A stretch of 64,000 nucleotides of DNA from Stenotrophomonas sp. ISL-67 (GCF_018612915.1 NZ_JAGGRL010000003.1:1-64000); one strand, 5' to 3'. Numbered from the stretch's first letter, positions 41,923-51,852 are shown. A program made the numbers and translations. The notes: generated by a model not told the origin, from the sequence alone.

Positions 41923-42972
41923 TCAGGCCGCTTGTCCGCCGATAGACGACGAGCGTTGGTCGTCGCAGGTAATGTCGGCATGCACGGTGCCGGGGCGGTC
42001 ATGTCCGGGCGCGTCGACCTGCACCGCCATCGGGCGCAGGCCCAGCCGGCTGAACAGGGCCAGGTCGCGCTCGGTGTCCGGGTTGCCGGTGGTAAGCAGC
42101 TTTTCGCCATGGAAGATCGAGTTGGCCCCGGCCAGGAAGCACAGCGCCTGCAGCTCATCGCTCATCGCGTCGCGCCCGGCCGACAGCCGCACCATGGCCT
42201 TGGGCATGGCGATCCGCGCCACCGCGATCATCCGCACGAACTCGAACGGGTCCAGTTCGGCACTGCCATGCAGCGGCGTGCCGGCCACCTGCACCAACCG
42301 GTTGATCGGCACCGAATCGGGGTGCGCCGGCAGGTTGGCCAGCGCCAGCAGCAGCCCGGCGCGGTGCGCGCGGGTTTCGCCCATGCCGACGATGCCGCCG
42401 CAGCAGGTTTTCAGCCCGGCCTGGCGCACGTGTTCCAGCGTGTCCAGACGGTCCTGGTACTGGCGGGTGTGGATGATGGAGTCGTAATAGTCCGGCGCGG
42501 TGTCCAGGTTGTGGTTGTAGTAGTCCAGCCCGGCCTCGCGCAGGGCCACAGCCTGCGCACCATCGAGCATGCCCAGCGTGGCGCAGGTTTCCAGCCCCAG
42601 CGCCTTCACCTCGCGGATCATCGCCGCCACCTTGGGGATGTCGCGGTCCTTGGGCGAACGCCACGCCGCGCCCATGCAGAACCGAGACGCCCCCGCCGCC
42701 TTGGCCTGGCGGGCCTTGGCGACCACATCCCCGGTGGCCATCAGCTTCTGTGCGCTCACCCCGGTGTCGTAGCGCTGCGCCTGCGGGCAGTACGCGCAGT
42801 CTTCCGGGCAACCGCCGGTCTTGACCGACAGCAGGGTCGAGACCTGCACCTCCGCCGGATCAAACTGCGCCCGGTGCACGCCCGCTGCCCGGTACAGCAG
42901 ATCGGGGAACGGCAGGTCGAACAGCGCCAGCAGCTCCTCGGGGTGCCAGTCGTGGCGGATGACAGAAGCCAT
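41923..42972 (-). CDS. bioB: biotin synthase
   Basis: A 349-aa radical-SAM enzyme that inserts sulfur into dethiobiotin. Start at ATG 42972. The radical-SAM cluster motif CPEDCAYC (about 53-60), the second-cluster residues in RFCMGAAWR and CATLGML, and the closing cysteine in [14 protein letters not shown] are present. First gene of bioB-bioF-bioH-SDR-bioC; bioA and bioD are not in the window. Divergent from comF across 70 bases. Confidence 0.97.
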   Translation of the reverse strand: MASVIRHDWHPEELLALFDLPFPDLLYRAAGVHRAQFDPAEVQVSTLLSVKTGGCPEDCAYCPQAQRYDTGVSAQKLMATGDVVAKARQAKAAGASRFCMGAAWRSPKDRDIPKVAAMIREVKALGLETCATLGMLDGAQAVALREAGLDYYNHNLDTAPDYYDSIIHTRQYQDRLDTLEHVRQAGLKTCCGGIVGMGETRAHRAGLLLALANLPAHPDSVPINRLVQVAGTPLHGSAELDPFEFVRMIAVARIAMPKAMVRLSAGRDAMSDELQALCFLAGANSIFHGEKLLTTGNPDTERDLALFSRLGLRPMAVQVDAPGHDRPGTVHADITCDDQRSSSIGGQAA

Positions 42973-43042
42973 GGGGGTGTCCTGACAGATTGGGGAGCGA
43001 AAGGGCGGCAGTCTGGTGAGGTTGAGGGAGACTGTCAACCAT

Positions 43043-43744
43043 ATGGACTTACGAAAAGTTTACGACGTGCTGGGCTGGTTGGGGCATCAATGCTTGCCGC
43101 TGCGTTGCCTGGTCTGCGCCAACCCGGGCCATGACGGGCTGGATCTATGCGCCGTCTGCTACGCCGAGCTGCCCTGGAACGACCATGCCTGCCCGACGTG
43201 CGCGCTGCCGCTGCCGCCGGACGAACCGGCTGCGGCCTGCGGTGCCTGCCTGCGCGAGCCGCCGCGGCAGGTCGGGGCGGCGGCGACCTTCCTGTATGCG
43301 CCGCCGATCGACCGGCTGGTGTTGCGCTTCAAGTTCCACCAGGACCTGGCGGCCGGGCGGCTGCTCTCGCAGCTGATGCTGCACGCCGTGCCCGATTTCG
43401 TGCAGCACCCGCTGCTGCCGATGCCGCTGCATGGGCGCAGGCTGCGCGATCGCGGCTACGACCAGGCCCGGGAGCTGGCCCGCCCCTTGGCGCGGGAGCT
43501 GGAGCTGCCGCTGTGGACCGGGCTGTGCCGCAGCCGGGCAACCATGGCCCAGTCCACGCTGGACGCGGAGGCACGGCGCCAGAACCTCAAAGGTGCCTTC
43601 GCCGTGCAGGCTACCCCGCCGCCCCAACTGACCCTGGTCGACGACGTGATGACCACCGGCGCCACCCTGGAAGCGGCCGTGCGCGCGCTGCGCCGGTCCG
43701 GCCTGCAGGAGGCCACGCTGTGGGTCTGCGCCCGGGCGCCCTGA
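43043..43744 (+). CDS. comF: ComF-family phosphoribosyltransferase-like protein
   Basis: A 233-aa protein started at ATG 43043. Four CxxC pairs in the first 70 residues form the zinc-binding N-terminus. [13 protein letters not shown] and the PRPP motif [14 protein letters not shown] (about 200-213) define the phosphoribosyltransferase domain. ComF is required for DNA uptake in naturally competent bacteria, where it helps handle incoming single strands. Divergent from bioB. Confidence 0.92.
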   Translation: MDLRKVYDVLGWLGHQCLPLRCLVCANPGHDGLDLCAVCYAELPWNDHACPTCALPLPPDEPAAACGACLREPPRQVGAAATFLYAPPIDRLVLRFKFHQDLAAGRLLSQLMLHAVPDFVQHPLLPMPLHGRRLRDRGYDQARELARPLARELELPLWTGLCRSRATMAQSTLDAEARRQNLKGAFAVQATPPPQLTLVDDVMTTGATLEAAVRALRRSGLQEATLWVCARAP

Positions 43745-43813
43745 GCCCTTTGTCGCGGCCTGCACACGGGGCGGGCCTAGCATCGCGCTTGACCTCCCTC
43801 CAGGAACACCGTC

Positions 43814-44377
43814 ATGAGCCAGGCTCCGGAACTGCGCACCACGTCGTTGTTGTCACTCGTTGGGCGTAGCTGGTGGGTGATGTTGTTGTACGGCCTGCTG
43901 GCGATAGGCTTCGGCCTGATCGCCATCACCCGGCCGCTGTCGGCCGCCGCTGGGCTGGCCTGGGCCATCGGGGTGATGGCACTGGTGGAGGGCCTGATCA
44001 GCCTGTTTGCGGTGTTTGGCGGCAACAGCGGCGCGCCGCGCGGCTGGGCCCTGCTTTACGCGCTGGCGTCGATCGGCTTCGGCGCACTGGCGGTGATCAA
44101 CCCGCTGGTCACCGCCAAGGTGCTGGTGCTGATCCTGTCGATCTGGCTGGTCATGGCCGGTATCTACCGCATCGTGTTCGCGATCCGCGTGCGCAAGCAG
44201 ATCGAAGGCGAATGGCTGCTCATCGTCAGCGGCCTGCTGGCCATCGTGCTGGGCGCGATGATGTTCGCCAACCCGCTGGGCGGGGTGGCGGTGACCACGC
44301 TGTGGATCGGCATCGGCAGCCTGATCTACGGCATCCTGCAGATCGCGGTGGCGTTCCGGCTGCGGAAGCTGCGCTGA
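43814..44377 (+). CDS. HdeD-family membrane protein
   Basis: A 187-aa protein with six transmembrane helices in three repeated pairs, each following the pattern 'LLIV-G-L-IV-G-m', typical of HdeD/DUF308. HdeD supports acid resistance at high cell density in E. coli. The gene stands alone between comF and the convergent sugar porter gene. Confidence 0.8.
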   Translation: MSQAPELRTTSLLSLVGRSWWVMLLYGLLAIGFGLIAITRPLSAAAGLAWAIGVMALVEGLISLFAVFGGNSGAPRGWALLYALASIGFGALAVINPLVTAKVLVLILSIWLVMAGIYRIVFAIRVRKQIEGEWLLIVSGLLAIVLGAMMFANPLGGVAVTTLWIGIGSLIYGILQIAVAFRLRKLR

Positions 44378-44402
44378 GCGGAAATGCCCAGCGCAGAGGT
44401 CA

Positions 44403-46217
44403 TCAACGGCGCTGGAACCGCGCCTCGATCTCCTCCAGCGTCTTGCCCTTGGTTTCCGGCAGCAGGAACGCGGCCACCAGGAAGTACAGCAGCGTGCACC
44501 CGGCCCAGAAGAAGAACATGCTGGCGTAGCCGTGGTGGCCGACCGTGGGCAGGAAGATCGCGGCGATCACCGTAGACACGAACTGGTTGATCAACAGCGC
44601 GATGCTCATGCCGTTGGAGCGGATGCGGGTGGGCATCAGCTCGGACAGCGCCAGCCATACGCATACGCCCGGGCCCACCGCGAAGAAGGCGACGAAGAGC
44701 AGGATGCAGCCGGCGACCATCCAGCCGTGGGTGGGCGAGGGCACCGGGCCGATCACCGCGCGTTCGATCACCAGTGGCGCCTGCGCGGCGGCGGCCGGAT
44801 CCGGGAACGGATTGAGATTCACGCGGCGGAAGAACGCCCCGATCACGCTGTCTGCCGACACTGCATCCTCACGGCGGATCTGCAGCGTGGCGTCGATCGG
44901 GTTGTCGCTGCGCAGCGAGCGCACGTTGCTGAAGCCGCCATAGGCATAGGACACGGTCAGCTGCAGCGGCTGGTCGCTGGCGCTGGCGTCCAGGCGGCGC
45001 CACTGCGCGGCGTCCATCGGCAACGACAGGCTGTCGCCGACCACCTGCTGGTGCAGCACGGGCTGCACATCCAACCGCCCATGTTCGCTGCGCACGAACA
45101 GCAATGCCGCCCCGAGCAGGGCGATGGTGATGCCGCCGGTGCCCAGCATCAGCAGGAACTTGCGGCCCTTGCGGTCCACCAGCACCAGCGCCACCACCGT
45201 CATCAGCGCGTTGAGCAGCTTGATCGATACATCGGCCCAGTTGGCCACCGCACCGGGCAGGCCGGCCTGGTTGAGGATGTTCACCGCATAGGCCAGCACC
45301 GAGTTGATGCCGGTGGCCTGGGTGAAGGCCAGTACCAGGCAGGCCAGTACGAACGGCCACACATACCGGCGGCTCAACAGCGGGTCACGCCTGGCCGGGG
45401 TGCCATCGCTGGCTGGCGCATCGGGCGCCTGCATGCGCGCCAGCGTGGCTTCGACGTCCGCCGGGGCCACCGTGCGCTGCAACGCGCTGCGCGCCTTTGC
45501 GATGCGACCGCGCCGCACCAGCCAGCGCGGCGATTCGCTGATCAGCAGCGCGCCGCCGGTGAACACCAGCCCGGGCAGCAGGCAGCTCCAGAAGATGGTG
45601 CGCCAGGCATGGTCCTTCACCGCGAACAGCAGGCGCTGCTGTTCCTCGCCTGGCAGGTGGCGCACCGCCGCAGCGGCCGCGTCCACGCTGTGCGCCTGGT
45701 ACAAGCCGATCACCGCAGCCAGCACCAGCCCGATGGTGAGCAGCAGCTGGAACATCGCTGCACCGCGTCCGCGCCGTTCGGGGCTGAGCACTTCGGCCAG
45801 GTACAGCGGCACCACCACGCCGATCAGGCCACCGCTGATGCCCTGCAGCAGCCGCCCCATCAACAGCGGTCCATAGCCTTCGGACAGCGCCATCACCGGA
45901 ATGCTCGCCGTGAACAACACGCCGGCCAGCAGCATCGTGCCGCGCCGGCCGATCAGGTCGGCGATGGCGCCGGCAAACAGCGAGGACAGCACGCTGCCGA
46001 GCAACACCGCGGCCACCACGAAGCCAAGCTGCTGCGTGGTGAGATGCCAGCTGGTCGTGGCGGTGGCTTCCAGGTAGGGCAGGGCGCCGGCAATGATGCC
46101 GATATCGATGCCATAGAGCAGGCCGCCCATGCCGCCGATGAAGAGTAGATAACGCACCGGCCAATGCGGCGCGTTATTGGAAGCGGGCACGGGCATAACG
46201 GCAGAAGCGTCGTTCAT
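44403..46217 (-). CDS. MFS sugar porter with a large insertion, probable GalNAc importer
   Basis: A 604-aa transporter; sugar porters are usually about 460-500. Family motifs are GRRG after helix 2, PLYLAEVLSPERRGRG after helix 4, SPRWLVRRGR before the central loop, and PETKGKTLEEIE at the C-terminus. An insertion at about residues 370-495, between two late helices, is predicted to be extracytoplasmic and beta-rich. Last gene of the GalNAc catabolic operon, 49 bases after agaA, so I infer GalNAc as substrate; other amino sugars or galactose are possible. This fits a lineage that uses MFS porters rather than PTS for amino sugars. Confidence 0.8.
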   Translation of the reverse strand: MNDASAVMPVPASNNAPHWPVRYLLFIGGMGGLLYGIDIGIIAGALPYLEATATTSWHLTTQQLGFVVAAVLLGSVLSSLFAGAIADLIGRRGTMLLAGVLFTASIPVMALSEGYGPLLMGRLLQGISGGLIGVVVPLYLAEVLSPERRGRGAAMFQLLLTIGLVLAAVIGLYQAHSVDAAAAAVRHLPGEEQQRLLFAVKDHAWRTIFWSCLLPGLVFTGGALLISESPRWLVRRGRIAKARSALQRTVAPADVEATLARMQAPDAPASDGTPARRDPLLSRRYVWPFVLACLVLAFTQATGINSVLAYAVNILNQAGLPGAVANWADVSIKLLNALMTVVALVLVDRKGRKFLLMLGTGGITIALLGAALLFVRSEHGRLDVQPVLHQQVVGDSLSLPMDAAQWRRLDASASDQPLQLTVSYAYGGFSNVRSLRSDNPIDATLQIRREDAVSADSVIGAFFRRVNLNPFPDPAAAAQAPLVIERAVIGPVPSPTHGWMVAGCILLFVAFFAVGPGVCVWLALSELMPTRIRSNGMSIALLINQFVSTVIAAIFLPTVGHHGYASMFFFWAGCTLLYFLVAAFLLPETKGKTLEEIEARFQRR

Positions 46218-46266
46218 GGTGCGGTCCTGTCTACGATGGAACGCGCCGCACGCGGCGCGGAATCAC

Positions 46267-47382
46267 TCAATCAAGCGCGATGCTTTCGCCTTCCACGACC
46301 ACCTGTTGCACGCGCAGGCCATGGTCCAACACCACCAGATCCGCCCACGCGCCCGGTTGCAGGCGGCCGCGGTCGTCCAGGCCCAGATAGTCCGCGGGGT
46401 AGCGTGAAACGCGGTTGGACGCGTCATCCAGCACCAGTCCCAGCGCCACCAGGTTGCGCAGCGCCTGGTCCATGGTCAGCGCGCTGCCGGCCAGCGAACC
46501 GCTTTCCAGGCGCACGCAGCCCAGGCACTTGTGCACGCGCTGCACACCCAGCGCGTACTCACCATCGGGCATGCCGGTGGCGGCGGTGGCATCGGTCACG
46601 CAGTACAGGCGCGGAATCGCGCGCAGCGCGGTGCGGATCGCACCGGGGTGCACGTGCTGCAGGTCGGGAATGAGTTCGGCGTATTCGGCATGCGCCAGCG
46701 CCGCCGTGGCGATGCCGGGGTGGTAGTGGTCCACGCCGGTCATGCCATTGAACAGGTGGGTGAAGCCGGCGGCGCCTGCATCCAGCGCGGCCACGCCTTC
46801 TTCATAGGTGCCCGCGCTGTGGCCCAGCTGCACGCGGATGCCCAACGCAGTGAGCGCGGGGATCAACGCAAGGTGCTGGCCGATTTCCGGCGCCAGGGTC
46901 AGCACCTTGATCGGCGCGATGGCGTGCAGGCGGCGCACATCCCCAAGCGTGGCTTCCACCACCAGCGGTGGCTGCGCGCCCAGGCGTTCGGCACTGATGA
47001 AGGGGCCCTCCAGGTGCACGCCCAGTACGCGCGCCATGCCGTGGCCGCGCTGCGCGATCGCGGTGGACAGGCCCCGCAGCGCACGCACGATATCGTCCGG
47101 CTCGGCGGTCATGGTGGTGCCCAGCAGCGCGGTGGTGCCATGCCGCGCATGCGCGCGCGCCACCGTCTGTGCGGTATCCCCGCCCTGCATGATGTCCACC
47201 CCGGCGCCGCCATGCACATGCAGGTCGATGAAGCCGGGCAGGATCAGCGGTACCTCGTCATCGCCGCGCGGGTCGGCGTGGTCGCTGTTGATCGAAATGA
47301 TGCGCTGGTCGTAGGCGATGTCGCCGCGCACCCATCCGCAAGGGGTCAGCACGCGGCCATGCAGGATGGAGGCTGGGTTCAA
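46267..47382 (-). CDS. agaA: N-acetylgalactosamine-6-phosphate deacetylase
   Basis: A 371-aa amidohydrolase of the NagA/AgaA family, which removes acetate from GlcNAc-6-P or GalNAc-6-P. The metal-site motifs LPGFIDLHVHGGAG (about 48-61) and HLEGPFI (about 123-129), HLFNGMTG, and the catalytic Asp in CVTDATAATGMPDG are present. Operon partners point to the GalNAc branch. The sequence alone does not separate NagA from AgaA. The start overlaps the agaR stop. Confidence 0.88.
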   Translation of the reverse strand: MNPASILHGRVLTPCGWVRGDIAYDQRIISINSDHADPRGDDEVPLILPGFIDLHVHGGAGVDIMQGGDTAQTVARAHARHGTTALLGTTMTAEPDDIVRALRGLSTAIAQRGHGMARVLGVHLEGPFISAERLGAQPPLVVEATLGDVRRLHAIAPIKVLTLAPEIGQHLALIPALTALGIRVQLGHSAGTYEEGVAALDAGAAGFTHLFNGMTGVDHYHPGIATAALAHAEYAELIPDLQHVHPGAIRTALRAIPRLYCVTDATAATGMPDGEYALGVQRVHKCLGCVRLESGSLAGSALTMDQALRNLVALGLVLDDASNRVSRYPADYLGLDDRGRLQPGAWADLVVLDHGLRVQQVVVEGESIALD

Positions 47383-48155
47383 GGCGGCGACTCGGCAATG
47401 ATCACTTCGATGCCCAGCTTCTGCAGTCCTTCCAAATACTCCGCATCGATGCTGGCGTCGGTGATGATGGTGTGGACCTGGTCCAGGCGCGCGATGCGGT
47501 GCAGGCTGACGTGGCCGAACTTGGAGGCGTCGGTGAGCACCACCACGCGCCGCGCGCGCTCCACCATGCGGTGGTTGAGACTCGCTTCGGCCTCATGGTG
47601 GGTGGTGAGACCGAACTGCAGGTCCAACCCGTCCACGCCCAGGAACAGGGTGTCGAAGCTGTAGGTGTTGAGGCTGGCTTCGGCCTGGCTGCCCTGCAAC
47701 GACAGCGACTGCTTGCGCAGCAGGCCACCGGTGAGCAGCAGTTCCACGCCCGGTGCATTGGCCAGTTCCCAGGCGATGTTCAGCCCGTTGGTCATCACCG
47801 TCACATCGCGGTGCGCGCGCAGGTGGCGCGCCAGCGTCATGGTGGTGGAGCCCGAATCGATGATGATGTTGTCGCCGGCACGTACCAGCCGCGCGGCGTG
47901 CACGCCGATGCTGTCCTTCAGCGGCAGGTTCAGGGTGTCCTTTTCATGGATGTCCTGTTCCAGCGGCGGCTTGCGCACCAGGGTGGCGCCGCCGTGGGTA
48001 CGCGTGGCCAGGCCCTGGGACTCGATGTGGGTCAGGTCGGCGCGGATGGTCACTGCCGATACGCCGAAGCGCTCCACCAGTTCACTGACCTGCACGTTGC
48101 CGTGCTCGACCAGCAACTGCAGGATCTGTTGGCGGCGCTGCCGTGTGTTGCGCAT
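47379..48155 (-). CDS. agaR: DeoR-family regulator, AgaR-like
   Basis: A 258-aa repressor. The N-terminal winged helix shows RRQQILQLLVEHG then VSELVERFGVSAVTIRADL (about 9-41). The C-terminal sensor carries IIIDSGSTTMTLARHLR (about 98-114), which binds a sugar phosphate, and FLGVDGLDLQFGLTT. Encoded inside the operon it should control. CTTTCG boxes in the agaS-GH31 divergent region are the likely operators. GlpR/NagR-type paralogues are the alternative, but context is strong. Confidence 0.88.
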   Translation of the reverse strand: MRNTRQRRQQILQLLVEHGNVQVSELVERFGVSAVTIRADLTHIESQGLATRTHGGATLVRKPPLEQDIHEKDTLNLPLKDSIGVHAARLVRAGDNIIIDSGSTTMTLARHLRAHRDVTVMTNGLNIAWELANAPGVELLLTGGLLRKQSLSLQGSQAEASLNTYSFDTLFLGVDGLDLQFGLTTHHEAEASLNHRMVERARRVVVLTDASKFGHVSLHRIARLDQVHTIITDASIDAEYLEGLQKLGIEVIIAESPP

Positions 48156-48188
48156 CGTGGCGATTCCATTCGGAAGGAAAGCCGAAGC

Positions 48189-49517
48189 TTACCGTTCCGA
48201 AAGCTCCATGGCAGAAAAAGTTTCGTTATCCGCGCCAGACACGTTACGAGTGCAAGCCCGTGCGTATTCGGCCAGGCGCAGCCCTACTTTGTGCCGGATC
48301 AGTGCGAGCGGCTCGGCCACCAGTTCGCCGGCCTGTACCGCGCGCAGCGCTTCGGGCAGGTACTGGCTGAGCAGCATCAGGGGCGGTGCGTGCCGGGTCA
48401 GGTTGTCGACCAGGGTGGCCAATGCCGCCTGCACTTCCGGTTCGCCCCAATAATAGCGGCTGCGGTCGCTCAGCGAGTAGGCGCGCAGCAGGCGTTGTTC
48501 GTGTGCGTCGCCCTGGTAGTAGCTGGCCCAGCTGCCGGGCTTGTCGAGCATGCAGCGGTCCAGCACCTCGATGATCCCGGACGCTTCGGCAGCAGGAAGC
48601 AGCTCGCGTTCGATCATCGCCAGCGCGAACACTGCTTCGCGGAACGCATAGGTGGCCGCCGGGCCGACCTTGAGGATGGCGAAATGGTCGCGCACCAGCG
48701 CATGCAGGCCCGCTTCGGTCTGGTAATCGGTGGAGTGCGCTTCGAACACGATGCGCGGTTGGGTTTCCACGAATGCGGACAGCTCCCGTGCGGCGGCCGG
48801 GTCGTAGTGGTGCACGCTGCTGTGGTCGAAATCCACGCCGGGCTGCACCACCATGGCGATCACGCGCGCCCAGGCCGGCACCAGGTCCGGGGCGGAGAAC
48901 GCGTCGCGGTGGATCGCCAGCGTGATGGCGGCGGCGGTTGGCGTGGTGACGGCCAGCCCGCCTTCCAGCGAGGCTTCGCCACCGGGCACCGGCACTTCGG
49001 TGCCGATCACATACACCGGCGGCGGCAGGCCGTTCTCCGCGGCGGTGCGCTCTGCAATACGTGCCAGTTCGGCCGAGCGCGCGGCCACGATCGCATCGGG
49101 CAGCGGGGTCGGGTCATCGGCGCAGGACATGCTGCAATCCAGGTGGATCTTGTGGAATCCGGCGGCAACGTAGGCGGCAACCAGGGTGCGTGCATTGGCC
49201 ATTGCAAGGTCAGCCGGCCCCTTCTGCCAGGCATTCGGACCCAGGTGGTCACCGCCCAGGACCAGCCGTTCAACCGGGAAGCCCTGGCGCCGAGCCAGCT
49301 GCAGCACGTAGTCGCGGTATTGCGGTGGGGTCATGCCGGTGTAGCCACCGAACTGGTCCACCTGGTTGGAAGTGGCTTCGATCAGCAGCACCGTGTCGTA
49401 GGCGTGCGCGACCTGCATGGCGGCCAGAAGCACCTGCTCGTTGCTGCAGCAGACGCTGTACAGGCCAACGGGCTGGCCCTGGCGATGGGCGGCGATCAAC
49501 GATTGGACGGCAGACAT
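48189..49517 (-). CDS. agaZ: tagatose-bisphosphate aldolase non-catalytic subunit / AgaZ-GatZ-KbaZ family
   Basis: A 442-aa TIM-barrel protein. SNEQVLLAAM, IEATSNQVDQFGGYTGM, LGGDHLGPNAWQ, KIHLDCSMSCADDP and IGTEVPVPGGE are the family motifs. In enterobacteria this subunit stabilises the catalytic aldolase AgaY/KbaY. In Shewanella a lone AgaZ has been proposed to act as the tagatose-6-phosphate kinase. No AgaY gene occurs in the window, so the second role should be considered. Confidence 0.9.
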   Translation of the reverse strand: MSAVQSLIAAHRQGQPVGLYSVCCSNEQVLLAAMQVAHAYDTVLLIEATSNQVDQFGGYTGMTPPQYRDYVLQLARRQGFPVERLVLGGDHLGPNAWQKGPADLAMANARTLVAAYVAAGFHKIHLDCSMSCADDPTPLPDAIVAARSAELARIAERTAAENGLPPPVYVIGTEVPVPGGEASLEGGLAVTTPTAAAITLAIHRDAFSAPDLVPAWARVIAMVVQPGVDFDHSSVHHYDPAAARELSAFVETQPRIVFEAHSTDYQTEAGLHALVRDHFAILKVGPAATYAFREAVFALAMIERELLPAAEASGIIEVLDRCMLDKPGSWASYYQGDAHEQRLLRAYSLSDRSRYYWGEPEVQAALATLVDNLTRHAPPLMLLSQYLPEALRAVQAGELVAEPLALIRHKVGLRLAEYARACTRNVSGADNETFSAMELSER

Positions 49518-49555
49518 GGCGACACTCCAGGTGCAGCGGAACGGAAAGGAAGGAC

Positions 49556-50503
49556 TCAGTGCGCGGGATGGTGTTGGCGCGCCAGCAGTGCCGCGCCACG
49601 TGCGCCGCCGGCATCGCCGAAGGCCGGCGGCAGGATCGGCGGCACGCGCACGCCGTTGAACAGGTACGGTTCAATGGCCGCAGGCAGGGTGCGGTACAAC
49701 TGCTCCAGCTTCGACAGCCCGCCACCGAGCACGATCACGTGCGGGTCCAGCGCCAGGATCAGGCTGGCGAAGCTGTAACCGAGCAGGTCGCGGTGGATGG
49801 CCAGCGCCTGCAGCGCGATCGGATCGCCGGCCTGCGCCCGCTCCACCACGGCGGTGGCGTCGCAGGCCAGGCCACCCTGGCGCTCGTGGATCATCGCCAG
49901 GCCGCTGCCGGAGACGTAGCGCTCCAGGCAGCCACGCAGGCCACAGCCGCAGTCCAGCAGCGGCAGGTCATGGCGCAGTTGCAGGGTAGCGGGCAGGCTC
50001 CAGTGGCCCCACTCGCCGGCGATGCCGTTGTTGCCGGCCACCAGCCGTCCATCAAGGCAGTAGCCACCGCCCGCACCGGTGCCGAGGATCGCCCCGAACA
50101 TGCTGGGGTAGCCGGCCGCTGCGCCGTCGTGTGCTTCGGACAGGGCGAAGCACTGCAGGTCGTTGCCCAGCGCCAACGGGCGCTGCAGCCGCGCCTGCAG
50201 GTCATGGCCGACGGTGCGGCCGCTCAGCGCGGGCACGTTGGCGCTCAACTGGCGGCCGCTGTTGCGGTCACGCACCCCGGGCAGGCCCAGGCCCACCGCG
50301 ACCGCGCGGGTGCCCAGTGCCGCATCGGCGTCGTCCACCAGCTGCCCGATTGCTGCCACGAAGGCCGCGTAGTCATGGGCAGGCGTGGCCACGCGCTGGC
50401 GGTGGTGCACCGTCAGCGCTGCGTCACAGGCCACCAGTTCGATCTTGGTGCCACCGATGTCGATGCCGTACCAGGTCTGCAGGGGCGCGCGCTGCTCAGC
50501 CAT
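49556..50503 (-). CDS. agaK: ROK-family sugar kinase, probable N-acetylgalactosamine kinase
   Basis: A 315-aa kinase. ATP loop GIDIGGTKIE (about 13-22), the zinc motif CGCGLRGCLERYVSG (about 175-189) with its preceding His in GEWGHWSLP, and GTGAGGGYCLDG. ROK kinases of this kind phosphorylate N-acetyl sugars at O6. The operon suggests GalNAc as substrate. The start lies 8 bases inside the end of agaS. Confidence 0.87.
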   Translation of the reverse strand: MAEQRAPLQTWYGIDIGGTKIELVACDAALTVHHRQRVATPAHDYAAFVAAIGQLVDDADAALGTRAVAVGLGLPGVRDRNSGRQLSANVPALSGRTVGHDLQARLQRPLALGNDLQCFALSEAHDGAAAGYPSMFGAILGTGAGGGYCLDGRLVAGNNGIAGEWGHWSLPATLQLRHDLPLLDCGCGLRGCLERYVSGSGLAMIHERQGGLACDATAVVERAQAGDPIALQALAIHRDLLGYSFASLILALDPHVIVLGGGLSKLEQLYRTLPAAIEPYLFNGVRVPPILPPAFGDAGGARGAALLARQHHPAH

Positions 50504-51653
50504 GGGCGTGGATCGTCACGCCCTGGACCACGCGGTTCACCGTGCCGTCCGGGAACGGGTTGTCCGGGGTCAGGCCGAGGGCGGCCGAGCGATGCAGCGC
50601 GAAGCACTGCGCCACGACCAGCCACAGCGGTGCCAGCCACGGATCGGGCAGGGCGGGAACGTCGAGCAGGAAGTCGCCGTCGGCGCAGTCGCTGCCGGCC
50701 GGGCCCACCGAGACCACGCGCGCGGCGACGCCGTCGCGGCGCAGTTCTTCCAGCAGGTCCTGTTCGTAGCGTCGCGCCAGCGGCTGCGCACTGCGCAGCA
50801 CCACTACCAGGGTGGTGTCATTGAGCGTGGATTTCGGCCCGTGGCGGAAACCAAGCGGGGTATTGGCCAGCGCCAGCACCCGGCCGGCAGTGAGCTCGAG
50901 CACTTTCAGTGCCGCTTCGCGCGCGGTGGCTTCCAGCGGGCCACTGCCTAGGTAGATCACGCGCGAGATGTCGGTGCGGGCCAGCGCTGCTACGGGTGCA
51001 TCCCAGCGGCTGACGGCTTCGGTAGCGCGTTCGGCCAGGCTGCGCAGGCGCGCGATGCGCTCGGTCCACGGTGTGCTGTCGAACACGCTCAACGCGGCCA
51101 GCAGCATGCAGCTCAGGCTGCTGGTCATGGCAAAGGCACGGTCGCAGCTGGCCGGCGGCATCAGCAGCGACAGCGTGTCACTGCGACCCTGGCCCCGCTG
51201 GGCCAGCGCGCCATCGGCGTTGCAGGTGATGTCCAGGAAGCGTGCGTCATCCACCTGCGCGCGCACCAGGTCCACCGCCGCCACGCTTTCCGGGCTGGAA
51301 CCGCTGCGCCCGAACGACACCAGCAGGGTCGGGCGGTCGCGCCGCAGGTACAGCGCCGGGTGGGTGAGCAGGGTGGTGGTGTGGATGGCGCGAACCTCTG
51401 CCGCCCACTGCGCATTGATCTGGTCGGCGACCATCTCGGCGATGAAGCCCGAGCTTCCGGCGCCGGTGAAGATGACCCGTTGGCCGGGGTGGCGCAGCGC
51501 GTCACCCAGGAACGCATCGATGCGTTCGCGGGCGACGTCCAGCACGTCGGCCAGTGCGGACCAGAGGGCCGGTTGCTGCGCGATTTCTTCTGCGGTGTGC
51601 GCGCCACCAAGGCGCTGCCAGGCGGGCATGTCGGGGAGCAGAGTGACGTCCAT
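50496..51653 (-). CDS. agaS: galactosamine-6-phosphate deaminase/isomerase (SIS domain)
   Basis: A 385-aa protein with two SIS domains (about 45-190 and 215-350). IFTGAGSSGFIAE and SFGRSGSSPES in the first, YLGSGPLEATAREAALK with GFRHGPKST in the second, are the AgaS pattern. It converts galactosamine-6-phosphate to tagatose-6-phosphate and ammonia. First gene of the six-gene minus-strand operon, facing the AT-rich regulatory region. Confidence 0.9.
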   Translation of the reverse strand: MDVTLLPDMPAWQRLGGAHTAEEIAQQPALWSALADVLDVARERIDAFLGDALRHPGQRVIFTGAGSSGFIAEMVADQINAQWAAEVRAIHTTTLLTHPALYLRRDRPTLLVSFGRSGSSPESVAAVDLVRAQVDDARFLDITCNADGALAQRGQGRSDTLSLLMPPASCDRAFAMTSSLSCMLLAALSVFDSTPWTERIARLRSLAERATEAVSRWDAPVAALARTDISRVIYLGSGPLEATAREAALKVLELTAGRVLALANTPLGFRHGPKSTLNDTTLVVVLRSAQPLARRYEQDLLEELRRDGVAARVVSVGPAGSDCADGDFLLDVPALPDPWLAPLWLVVAQCFALHRSAALGLTPDNPFPDGTVNRVVQGVTIHAHG

Positions 51654-51690
51654 TCGCTATTCCTGTTGGGCGACCGCACGATCAGCGTTT

Positions 51691-51717
51691 TCTTTCGAAA
51701 TGTCAAATATCGAAAGA
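51691..51717 (-). promoter_or_regulatory. inverted CTTTCGA operator before agaS
   Basis: TCTTTCGA (51691-51698) and TCGAAAGA (51710-51717) form a perfect inverted pair with an 11-base spacer, 38 bases upstream of the agaS start. The TTTCG core agrees with the AgaR-type site known from enterobacteria (TTTCRTTT). The rest of the 321-base agaS-GH31 spacer is AT-rich relative to the genome and contains no gene. Confidence 0.6.
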
Positions 51718-51852
51718 TTAAAAGAAGATATCGACGTCACGGTTTTCATTCGCAACGTCGCATCTTGCGCTATTGAGTGTCTCTATCTGTACGCCAGCAA
51801 AGGGAAATTTCGCGCATTCAGCTGGCAGAAAGAAAGTGGTGCTTTGCATCAT

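Noticed and set aside
43020-43040. GGTTGA/TCAACC inverted pair between bioB and comF as a BirA operator
   Set aside because: BirA sites have the opposite arrangement (TTGTAAACC...GGTTTACAA); this pair is short and inverted relative to it.
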